The notes below the pieces were generated by a model, which saw only the letters and a list, made by a program, of their open reading frames with translations, searched no databases and was not told the origin of the DNA. The translations under genes and the position numbers were made by a program. A stretch of DNA of 64,000 bases from Pelagihabitans sp965238025. Lineage in GTDB: Bacteria > Bacteroidota > Bacteroidia > Flavobacteriales > Flavobacteriaceae. Shown here one piece after another: positions 8,855 through 16,000 of the stretch; position 1 is the first letter of the stretch; each line of letters starts with the position of its first letter. The stretch covers positions 3,782,001 through 3,846,000 of the forward strand of contig OZ250162.1 of NCBI GenBank assembly GCA_965238025.1, in the 5' to 3' direction.

Positions 8855-10258
8855 ATGCTTCCAACAGATACTATTATAGCTTTAGCCACCCCATCTGGTG
8901 CAGGTGCCATTGGTGTTATTCGTATTTCAGGAAAAGGGTCTATACAACTAGTGGATCCATTCTTTAGATCCGTTAGAGGTAAAAAATTAACTGCCCAAAA
9001 ATCGCACACTATCCATTTAGGACATATCATAGATGGGAAGAACATCTTGGACGAGGCCTTGGTTTCTATTTTCAAAGGACCCAATTCCTATACCGGTGAG
9101 GATGTAGTAGAGATTTCCTGTCATGGTTCTACTTATATCCAACAACAAATCATTCAACTGTTCTTACGAAATGGCTGCCGAACGGCAGATGCGGGGGAAT
9201 TTACCCTTCGTGCATTTCTAAACGGAAAACTAGACCTTAGTCAAGCTGAAGCGGTTGCTGACTTAATTGCCGCCGATAATGAGGCAAGTCATCAGATTGC
9301 GATGCAACAAATGCGCGGTGGCTTTAGTACTGAAATCAAAGAACTTCGGGACGAACTTTTAAATTTTGCATCGCTCATAGAATTAGAGCTGGATTTTGCC
9401 GAAGAGGACGTTGAGTTTGCCAATCGAAGCCAATTTACAGATTTATTGGACCGAATTAGTAAGGTGCTCAAACGCCTGATCGATTCTTTCGCGGTAGGCA
9501 ATGTCATTAAAAACGGAATTCCCGTGGCAATAGTCGGCGAGCCCAATGTTGGAAAATCTACTTTATTAAATTCACTTTTAAACGAAGAACGTGCCTTGGT
9601 TTCTGAAATAGCGGGTACCACGAGGGATACCATTGAAGATGAAATCAGTATCGGGGGTATCGGTTTTCGTTTTATAGATACCGCTGGTATTCGGGAAACC
9701 AAAGATGTTGTAGAAGGAATGGGTATTCAACGGACTTTCGAAAAAATAGAACAAGCACAGGTTGTAGTTTATTTGTTCGATGCTACGGAGTTTCAGGTTT
9801 CGGGCTCAAAGCTTCTGGTTGAAATTGAAAAGATAAAAAACAAGTATCCTCAAAAAACGCTCCTAGTAATTGCCAATAAAATAGACCGAGTTGACGAAAA
9901 AACCAAAAAAAGCTTAAATGTCACCCTGAGCGCTGTCGAAGGGCTCCACGTGCAGTTACTCTCCGCAAAAACAAAAATTGGAATTGTGGGTTTAAAAAGT
10001 AAACTGCTGGAATTCGTAAATACCGGTGCCCTAAGAAATAATGAAACTATTGTAACCAATACGAGACACTATAACGCCCTTTTAAAGGCCTTGGAAGAAG
10101 TAGAAAAAGTACAGCAAGGAATGGCTTCCGGAATTTCGGGTGATTTATTGGCTATTGATATTCGGCAGGTATTATTTCATTTTGGAGAAATTACTGGGGA
10201 AATTACGTCCGATGACTTGTTGGGTAATATTTTTGCCAATTTTTGTATCGGGAAATAG
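8855..10258 (+). CDS. mnmE: tRNA uridine-5-carboxymethylaminomethyl(34) synthesis GTPase
   Basis: 467 residues. The N-terminal formyl-THF binding domain begins DTIIALATPSGAGAIGVIRI. A helical domain surrounds the G domain, which has G1 GEPNVGKS at about 228-235, G2/G3 with GTTRDT and DTAG, and G4 NKID. The end is the conserved FCIGK, whose cysteine is catalytically important. MnmE acts with MnmG to modify wobble uridines of tRNAs. Oddity: between NKID and the SAK motif the frame reads VTLSAVEG, encoded by a REP-like palindrome (separate entry). This lengthens that loop by about ten residues without breaking the frame. Confidence 0.97.
   Translation: MLPTDTIIALATPSGAGAIGVIRISGKGSIQLVDPFFRSVRGKKLTAQKSHTIHLGHIIDGKNILDEALVSIFKGPNSYTGEDVVEISCHGSTYIQQQIIQLFLRNGCRTADAGEFTLRAFLNGKLDLSQAEAVADLIAADNEASHQIAMQQMRGGFSTEIKELRDELLNFASLIELELDFAEEDVEFANRSQFTDLLDRISKVLKRLIDSFAVGNVIKNGIPVAIVGEPNVGKSTLLNSLLNEERALVSEIAGTTRDTIEDEISIGGIGFRFIDTAGIRETKDVVEGMGIQRTFEKIEQAQVVVYLFDATEFQVSGSKLLVEIEKIKNKYPQKTLLVIANKIDRVDEKTKKSLNVTLSAVEGLHVQLLSAKTKIGIVGLKSKLLEFVNTGALRNNETIVTNTRHYNALLKALEEVEKVQQGMASGISGDLLAIDIRQVLFHFGEITGEITSDDLLGNIFANFCIGK
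9919..9953. repeat. REP-like palindromic element inside the mnmE coding sequence
   Basis: The core CCCTGAGCGCTGTCGAAGGG (9924-9943) matches the interspersed CCCTGAGCGNAGTCGAAGGG palindrome known from many Bacteroidota genomes, where it is usually intergenic. The ends CCCT/AGGG pair, with G-A mismatches inside. Here it is translated as VTLSAVEG in the G domain of MnmE. No second copy was noticed in this window and no RAYT transposase is present. Confidence 0.65.
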
Positions 10259-10312
10259 TACTTCCCTTCTATCTTTGTAACATATTACCGAAAGAAACCT
10301 CTTTTTTAACTC

Positions 10313-10417
10313 TTAAAGTTTGGGGCAGCGCTTGCAATTGGATTTTCCCTTTTTCTTGTATTTTTTACAGCACTTTTTCTTTCTGGCACCGTTACAACCT
10401 CCGCAATCTGAGGTCAT
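10313..10417 (-). CDS. 34-residue Cys/Lys-rich peptide
   Basis: From the ATG at 10417 the minus strand encodes MTSDCGGCNGARKKKCC, then KKYKKKGKSNCKRCPKL and a stop. Seven residues carry the pattern CxxC...CC...CxxC/CxRCP, suggesting metal (zinc or iron-sulfur) binding and, with 13 lysines or arginines, nucleic-acid contact. It is convergent with mnmE and lies upstream of nothing obvious. Its coherent Cys pattern makes it more credible than a chance ORF. Function unknown. Confidence 0.55.
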   Translation of the reverse strand: MTSDCGGCNGARKKKCCKKYKKKGKSNCKRCPKL

Positions 10418-10543
10418 TATAACGCAAGGGCTAACAAAAATCAAAGGGTCCATTATTTTTATTAAATCTAAATAATGACAAACCTACAAAAAAAAGACCC
10501 CAAACAAAGGAATCTTTTAAGTGTTTTTCAAGAATGTCCTTGA

Positions 10544-11056
10544 CTATTCTTCTGTATCTACCGAAGTAGCGATTATGTTGATATCCCTATCGAACATATA
10601 GTGCCCAGATTTATCATTACCAATAATATTCAGCTTGTCTAATAAAGTGCGAGCAACCGCTTCTTCCTCTAATTGTTCCGTTACATACCACTGCATAAAA
10701 TTATGCACATTATAATCCTTTACATTCAGGCATTCAAAGATAACATGGTTGATCTGTTCGGTAACGAACATTTCGCTTTTCAGAAAATCGGCAAACAACT
10801 CATTTAATGATTCATATTCAGGTTTCGGTTTGTCCAAAGCAGGAACTTCAACCTTACCGCCCCGTTCATTCACAAACTTTACCAACTTGGTCATGTGCAC
10901 GCGTTCTTCTTCCGACTGCTTATAAAAGAATTCTGCAATCCCATTATATCCTTCGGCATCTGCCCAAGAGGCCATTGCCAGATAATGCATTGAAGCGTTG
11001 GCCTCGTACTTTATCTGATCATTTAAAAGCATTTCTATTGATTTGTTCATTGCCAT
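10544..11056 (-). CDS. ftn: ferritin (non-heme iron storage)
   Basis: 170 residues, the usual bacterial ferritin length. The four-helix bundle shows the ferroxidase-centre pattern: E near residue 18 in IKYEANASMHYLAMASWA, the EExxH-type EEERVHM near 50, E in SEMFVTEQINH, and the C-terminal Q-rich helix AVTEQLEEEAVARTLLDKL (here YVTEQLEEEAVA). It stores iron as a cytoplasmic 24-mer. The start MAMNKSIEMLLN is chosen as the first ATG. The second Met (residue 3) is equally possible. Monocistronic. Confidence 0.95.
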   Translation of the reverse strand: MAMNKSIEMLLNDQIKYEANASMHYLAMASWADAEGYNGIAEFFYKQSEEERVHMTKLVKFVNERGGKVEVPALDKPKPEYESLNELFADFLKSEMFVTEQINHVIFECLNVKDYNVHNFMQWYVTEQLEEEAVARTLLDKLNIIGNDKSGHYMFDRDINIIATSVDTEE

Positions 11057-11261
11057 TATTTTTTACAAATTTAGTCAGGTTTTTGGTTGGTTCAAATTAT
11101 AAATCGATTTGCATTCAACAATAACGCAAACCGAACAGACCGTTAGGTGAAAAATAGATTTGAAAGGTCTTAAAAGACTTTACACCAAGATTAGCTCCAC
11201 AACAACTTATATAATCCAAGAATGTAACTCCTTTCTGAGCTTCTCACTAACCCCAAAAATT

Positions 11262-11294
11262 AATCCGGCCACAGTAAATTACTGTGGCCGGATT
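11262..11294. terminator. long perfect hairpin terminator
   Basis: A perfect 16-bp inverted repeat (AATCCGGCCACAGTAA and its complement) with a single central base, followed by TTT. It is GC-rich in an AT-rich gap. It lies about 40 bp downstream of the 11335-12450 minus-strand gene, so it most likely ends that transcript. The plus-strand reading also has a T-run. Confidence 0.85.
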
Positions 11295-11334
11295 TTTATA
11301 CTGTGCTAGAAATTTTATAACATAAGATTCCCTA

Positions 11335-12450
11335 CTATTTTTTTTTACGCTTGGCAACTTTCGCCTTAGCCTTTTTGCTTTTTTTGGACTTTACCTTCCT
11401 TTTTGAAGAAGAGTTCTTCCCAGCTGTTTTAATCGTGCGATTACCATCCGCTTCTTTCTTAACGGCTACGGCTCTTTTAGATCCATCAGGATTCTTTTTA
11501 ACGGCAACGGATTTTCTACTGCCATCGGGATTCATTTTTGTTGCTGCCCTCTTCTTAGTACCATCAGCTTTATTTACACCTGCTACGCGCTTCTTGGTGC
11601 CGTCTGACTTGTTTACACCAGCAGCTCTATACTTGTCACCATCTGCTTGGTTCACTCCCGTTGCTCGGTACTTATCGCCATCTTTCTGGTTTACACCAGC
11701 AATCCGTTTTTTAGTTCCATTTGCTGTATTTACACCAGCCAACCTTGCAGAGTGTGCCTTATGTGGGTACTTCACGGCATAGTCATTTCGCTTTATGGTT
11801 GTATGCAGATGAACCGCTTTTGTACTATGTCTTACTTTGGTGTAATGGAAGGTATGCTTCACATTTACATGTACATGAACGTTCTTTTTATAATGATTTA
11901 CATGAAACGGCTTCCAGAAATGATAGTGCTTTGGATAATATCCCCAATAGAATACAGAACGATAAGGTCTGTAATAAGGTCTCCAAAACCAACCAAAAAT
12001 AACTGGACGATGTACATAAACAGGTTCAACAATATACCCTGAGCCATAAAGGTAAACATCCCCTACAACCTGTACACGGGTCTTGCCTTCATTATCTTTT
12101 TCAACTTCAATAGTAGCAACATCCTGATAGATATCATCGCCCAACACTGATTGCAAAGCAATCAAATGGGTGTCATTTTCTGCAGTTTCCATTACACGTA
12201 GGTAATCGACATTGCCGTCTTCGTTCAAATCTAAATTTGAAATCTGCGTCTTGGGATCGTTCAATTTTTGTTCGAACGCCTCCAAATCCTTAGAATCCCC
12301 AAAAATGGAGGCTACCGCTTCAAGATCTAAGTTTTCACTGATTTCTTCACTCATTGCATCTACCGTAGTTACATCTTGAGCATAAGTTGTGGCCATTGCT
12401 GCTAAGAACAGCACGCCAATTTTTCCTATTGTTTTGTTAAGCTTTTTCAT
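11335..12450 (-). CDS. secreted His/aromatic-rich protein with eight 13-residue DG repeats and a Lys-rich tail
   Basis: 371 residues. Signal peptide 1-25 (ending TTYAQ). An acidic domain follows with an EF-hand-like DLNEDGNVDYL near 74-84. Residues 143-215 are extremely rich in Tyr, Trp, Phe and His (for example FGWFWRPYYRPYRS and HVHVNVKHTFHY). From about residue 238 there are eight degenerate 13-residue units of the type AGVNKADGTKKRV, grading into AVKKNPDGSKRAV. The tail is almost pure Lys/Arg/Ser. I do not know the family. The composition suggests metal or polyanion binding at the cell envelope. Monocistronic, with a terminator at its 3' end. Confidence 0.8.
   Translation of the reverse strand: MKKLNKTIGKIGVLFLAAMATTYAQDVTTVDAMSEEISENLDLEAVASIFGDSKDLEAFEQKLNDPKTQISNLDLNEDGNVDYLRVMETAENDTHLIALQSVLGDDIYQDVATIEVEKDNEGKTRVQVVGDVYLYGSGYIVEPVYVHRPVIFGWFWRPYYRPYRSVFYWGYYPKHYHFWKPFHVNHYKKNVHVHVNVKHTFHYTKVRHSTKAVHLHTTIKRNDYAVKYPHKAHSARLAGVNTANGTKKRIAGVNQKDGDKYRATGVNQADGDKYRAAGVNKSDGTKKRVAGVNKADGTKKRAATKMNPDGSRKSVAVKKNPDGSKRAVAVKKEADGNRTIKTAGKNSSSKRKVKSKKSKKAKAKVAKRKKK
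11428..11739 (-). repeat. eight 39-bp coding repeats
   Basis: In-frame repeats coding for 13-residue units with a conserved DG (NG in the first). The five upstream units begin AGVN or TGVN, and the three downstream units are ATKM/AVKK variants. They lie within the secreted aromatic-rich protein gene. Confidence 0.8.
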
Positions 12451-12786
12451 GGGACTAATTTTATTTCGTTTAATGCTTTGACCTAGGGAACAATCGAAGG
12501 TTTAATATTCCTACCATGTTTTATTCAAAATGCCGGTAATTTTCGATGAACGGTAACCTCCATAGCACATAGACACTAACCAAACGCCTAATTAGCTGTC
12601 TTAGGTATGTGTCAGGTGCTATTCTCGTTCAAATGCCATTTCACCATAAATTGAACATAGGTAAGAACAACTACTAAAACGCTGTTAGAAGTATATTTTT
12701 TTACTACTTTGCCTACAATTGAAAAGAATATCCAGTTTATTTTTTACTTTCAAGCTTTTGCTAATAAACACACCCAATTGAGTTTT
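12451..12786. other. divergent intergenic region
   Basis: 336 bp between the minus-strand secreted-protein gene and the ATG chosen for xdhC. No RNA gene or convincing ORF was seen. It contains a TTTTCGATGAAC at 12539-12550, the complement of the GTTCATCGAAAA direct repeat found before the beta-helix lipoprotein gene near 46.76 kb. Confidence 0.4.
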
Positions 12787-13566
12787 ATGTTAGGTTGGAT
12801 AGACAGGCTAAAACAGTATCAGGAAAGGCAGGAAGCTATTGCCTTGGTCACCGTAACCAAATGTTTAGGATCTACACCTTGTAGAGTGGGTTCAAGGATG
12901 ATTGTTACCAAAGAAAAGAAAGTACATGGTACCATAGGTGGAGGAAAGCTGGAATTCCTTGCAGTTGATGAGGCTGCCAGAGCGATTCAAGACAACAGGA
13001 TTATCGAAAAGACCTATACACTAGGGCCTGAATTTGAACAATGTTGTGGCGGAAAAGTTGAATTTATAATAGAACCTATGAATCAATCCCCAGAGTTATT
13101 CCTATTTGGCGCAGGACACATTGGTGTTGAACTGTGCAGTGTATTAAAAGACACCCCTTTTCGGATCAATCTCATAGATTCGCGAAAAGATTGGTTTTCC
13201 GAATTAAAATTGGACCAGCAAGTAAATACCCATTCTGTAGAAGTAAAGGATTTTAAGACCTTTAAAGATGCAGTCCGTTGGGGAACAAATTGCTATGTTT
13301 TAGTAATGACGCATGACCATACGCTGGACTTTGACATCATTGCCATGACCATACAAAATAAAACCAAATTCATGGGTCTTATCGGTAGTAAAACCAAACG
13401 TGTTCGGTTTCATAATATGCTTATCAATGAACTATCCATTAAGGAAGGAATGAAGAATGTTGCCTGCCCAATTGGCAAGAAATTAAAGGGAACCTTGCCT
13501 AAGGAGATCGCTATTGGTATCGCTGCGCAATTATTGGAAGTTCATTACGGTAACTATGTGAACTAA
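12787..13566 (+). CDS. xdhC: XdhC/CoxI-family molybdenum-cofactor maturation protein
   Basis: 259 residues from the ATG at 12787 (MLGWIDRLKQYQ). The frame extends to a TTG at 12709, but the extra 26 residues are not family-like. The N-terminal XdhC/CoxI domain has CLGSTPCRVGSRMIV and GTIGGGKLEF. The C-terminal Rossmann domain has FGAGHIGVELCSVL and LIGSKTKR. XdhC binds and sulfurates the molybdenum cofactor and hands it to xanthine dehydrogenase, which fits the xdhA/xdhB genes of the facing operon. It is convergent with the 13583 gene, with only 16 bp between stops. Confidence 0.92.
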   Translation: MLGWIDRLKQYQERQEAIALVTVTKCLGSTPCRVGSRMIVTKEKKVHGTIGGGKLEFLAVDEAARAIQDNRIIEKTYTLGPEFEQCCGGKVEFIIEPMNQSPELFLFGAGHIGVELCSVLKDTPFRINLIDSRKDWFSELKLDQQVNTHSVEVKDFKTFKDAVRWGTNCYVLVMTHDHTLDFDIIAMTIQNKTKFMGLIGSKTKRVRFHNMLINELSIKEGMKNVACPIGKKLKGTLPKEIAIGIAAQLLEVHYGNYVN

Positions 13567-13582
13567 ACATTTTGGTACTACC

Positions 13583-15010
13583 TCATTTTGCACGCCTATC
13601 CTTTAAAATTTTAGCAAAGGAACGTGTCCGGATCTCATCTAAGGTCAAACCGGTCACCAATACTTCTTCTTCGGTAATTGCACCACTATTCAACGCTTTA
13701 AGAAAATAATTCAAAAGTCCTTGTCCTGTTGCAGCGTCATCAAATGTATCACCGATCAACGTGGCCCGTGCTGCCTTTTCAACAAAGGTTTTTAAACGCA
13801 GTACGGCGTCATCATAACTCTCCAAAAAGAAAGCATAAACAGCTGTATACCGCATGGGCAGTTGTGCCGGGTTTAAATCCCATCCTTGGTACAGCCCCTT
13901 ATACAGTGAATGACGAATATGCTCATACCCCTTTAACCAAGCACTATGTACAATGGTGGCATTCTCCTTTTCCTGAGCTTGGGTCAAATTACCACGATGT
14001 GGGCCTATAGGCATGGTATTCGTAGCGCCATCGGAAAGCCATATTCCCGTATGCGCCAAAGCGACTTTGGTTGTATAATGTGCAAAATCGCAAACATCAT
14101 GATCCATTTCCTGATAGGATGCCGTTATATTATTGGACGCGGTATAGTCATAGGTTCCAAAATGAGTGGCAATACACCGCCCCTTACTAGCCAGTATAAA
14201 CCGAAACAACGGATTGGTTCCATTATGATCCATAATGGATTGTGTGGTCTCTACCATCATTTCCATTTTAAGCGTACCAGATTCCAAGTTGAAAGCTTCT
14301 TCGATTAACTCAAAAAAGGAGACCAAAGCAATTATTTGCTCCGGAATGGTCACCTTAGGGAGCATTACCACAAAATTATTGGGAAGCTTTCCGCCGGTTC
14401 CGGTTAAAAGCGTTGTCAAAAACAAATCCAATGTTCGTAAACCCCTATCTTTTAATTCTTCCGTAAAAGGTTTGATGCGAATACCGATAAAGGGAGATAA
14501 TGTACCCTCTAACATACCAACAGCCACTTGTTTTGCTGCAAAAATTGCGGTATCATCCTCTTCCTTATCGGAACGGTTTCCAAAGCCATCCTCAAAATCG
14601 ATTCGAAAATCTTCAACGCCTTCTTTCTTGAGTTTAGCAATAACTTTTTGATAAATGTTATACGAAAATCCGGCCGGGTGATTTTTTAGTTCTTCGCCTG
14701 AAAAGGACTCCAATAGTTTGGCAAGCGCATGTTGCTCCTTTTCACTTGAAGGCAATGCGTCATAACCTCTTAACTCAAATGCCTTACCAAAGGCTGCAAA
14801 GTTTGGCGCATAGTGCAATAAGGATTCCAAGGCAATATTACCTAAAACTTGGGCAGTGTCCGACTTGAAAAGATTGGCGCCTCCATAAACGGTATGTATG
14901 GGCTGTCGGTCTTCCCTATCTCCCCTATAAATTTTATTGAAAGCTTGATTGGCTGTTTTTAAATCGTCAAAAATGCGTGCTTTTTTATCTTCCGAAATGC
15001 TTAGATTCAT
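13583..15010 (-). CDS. aldolase/malate-synthase-like protein (HpcH/HpaI-CitE superfamily, DUF6986 type) at the end of the purine operon
   Basis: 475 residues from the ATG at 15010 (MNLSISEDKKARIF). The frame stays open to 15154 through a heptanucleotide repeat that is probably a leader. The sequence shows TIM-barrel features of CitE/malate-synthase-like lyases: FRIDFEDGFGNR, FIGIRIKPF, MEMMVETTQSIMD (a metal-ligand Glu), and CIATHFGTYDYTAS with an Asp. Such proteins are found with ureide-degradation genes, so a role with glyoxylate or another product of allantoate breakdown is plausible. That is inference and the reaction is not known to me. It is the last gene of the minus-strand operon. Confidence 0.75.
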   Translation of the reverse strand: MNLSISEDKKARIFDDLKTANQAFNKIYRGDREDRQPIHTVYGGANLFKSDTAQVLGNIALESLLHYAPNFAAFGKAFELRGYDALPSSEKEQHALAKLLESFSGEELKNHPAGFSYNIYQKVIAKLKKEGVEDFRIDFEDGFGNRSDKEEDDTAIFAAKQVAVGMLEGTLSPFIGIRIKPFTEELKDRGLRTLDLFLTTLLTGTGGKLPNNFVVMLPKVTIPEQIIALVSFFELIEEAFNLESGTLKMEMMVETTQSIMDHNGTNPLFRFILASKGRCIATHFGTYDYTASNNITASYQEMDHDVCDFAHYTTKVALAHTGIWLSDGATNTMPIGPHRGNLTQAQEKENATIVHSAWLKGYEHIRHSLYKGLYQGWDLNPAQLPMRYTAVYAFFLESYDDAVLRLKTFVEKAARATLIGDTFDDAATGQGLLNYFLKALNSGAITEEEVLVTGLTLDEIRTRSFAKILKDRRAK

Positions 15011-15016
15011 GTTATA

Positions 15017-15111
15017 GGTATTTGGTATTTGGTATTTGGTATTTGGTATTTGGTATTTGGTATTTGGTATTTGGTATTTGGTATTTGGTATTTGGTATTT
15101 GGTATTTGGTA
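15017..15111. repeat. heptanucleotide tandem repeat (GGTATTT)13.6
   Basis: Thirteen exact copies of GGTATTT plus four bases, without interruption. It occupies nearly all of the gap between the uraD-hiuH stop (15126) and the start codon at 15010 of the following gene. Read on the coding (minus) strand it is a TACCAAA repeat directly before the ATG. Confidence 0.98.
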
Positions 15112-15125
15112 AAAAGTACAAATTC

Positions 15126-15995
15126 TTAGCTTCCTTTATAGGTCGAATATCCAAAAGGATTGATCAATAAGGGTACATGATAATGGTCGCCATCGGTGAC
15201 TTCAAATTGAATGGAGACTTCCGGGTAAAACCCTTTTTGATCATTGTCTTTGTAATAGTTAGCGGTATTAAATAGCATTGTATAAACACCAGCGGCTAAT
15301 TGCATCCCTGGAGGTAAAATGTCGGAAATGCGACCATCGCTATTGGTCATACCAACACTCATGGGTTTCCACTGCTTATCCCGTAACCCAGTTAAGGTAA
15401 TCAGCATGTGTTTTGCCGGGATTCCTATCGATGTGTCTAATGCATGTGTTGTTAGATGACTTCTTAAATCGACATTTTCAGTCAGGCCTTTAATAAGTTT
15501 TGCCAAACGGATGACCGTAATCTTATGTTGCTCGTTCATGGCAACGTAAATTTCATCCGCTGTGTCATTGTGTAATCTTGCATTTGCAATAACCAATAGC
15601 TCTTCAGCAGATTTTCCGCTTGCGCTTACGATGAAAATATAGCCGAATTTATCTTCATATAATTTGTTTGCCTCGGCCAAAGCTTCAATGGTATTCATGT
15701 TAGCTTCAGCAACCTTCGATTGTTCATTTCCGGCCCATTCCGCTGTATGTGCAAATTTTTCCTTTAAACTATTCACATCACCAATTTTTGGATGCCCTGT
15801 AAAAGCTTCCTTAAAATCCGCTGCGGAACAGTCATTGTACCAAACCGAGGCCGCTGTTTTGACCAATTCATCTTCAGAAGAAAAAGGCCTGCTTTTCAAT
15901 ACCTTATTCACCCAAGTTTTGGAAACGCAGCATTGTTCAAGTTTTTGGAATGCTTCCTCCTTTGAAAGCGAATTAAATTGACTTAGTGTTATCAT
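15126..15995 (-). CDS. bifunctional OHCU decarboxylase / 5-hydroxyisourate hydrolase fusion
   Basis: 289 residues from the ATG at 15995 (MITLSQFNSLS). The longer frame to 16031 overlaps the preceding gene and lacks family similarity. The N-terminal ~165 residues are UraD-like (FSSEDELV, FTGHPKIGD, EWAGNEQSKV, YEDKFGYIFIVSASGKSAEE). The C-terminal ~115 residues are transthyretin-like HIU hydrolase (LTTHALDTSIGIPA, GRISDI, HYHVPLLINPFGYSTYKGS, the last a variant of the YRGS signature). Together they convert 5-hydroxyisourate to S-allantoin. The physical order is decarboxylase first, although the hydrolase acts first. It follows the membrane urate oxidase by 5 bp. Confidence 0.94.
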   Translation of the reverse strand: MITLSQFNSLSKEEAFQKLEQCCVSKTWVNKVLKSRPFSSEDELVKTAASVWYNDCSAADFKEAFTGHPKIGDVNSLKEKFAHTAEWAGNEQSKVAEANMNTIEALAEANKLYEDKFGYIFIVSASGKSAEELLVIANARLHNDTADEIYVAMNEQHKITVIRLAKLIKGLTENVDLRSHLTTHALDTSIGIPAKHMLITLTGLRDKQWKPMSVGMTNSDGRISDILPPGMQLAAGVYTMLFNTANYYKDNDQKGFYPEVSIQFEVTDGDHYHVPLLINPFGYSTYKGS

Positions 15996-16000
15996 AATCT

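Noticed and set aside
12709..12786. TTG-started extension of xdhC by 26 residues
   Set aside because: The extension lacks family similarity, and the ATG at 12787 gives the expected XdhC N-terminus.
15011..15154. Extension of the aldolase-like gene through the heptanucleotide repeat (PNTKYQI repeats)
   Set aside because: The extension overlaps the preceding stop region and is pure simple-sequence translation. The ATG at 15010 gives a normal N-terminus. Kept as a finding because repeat changes may still matter.
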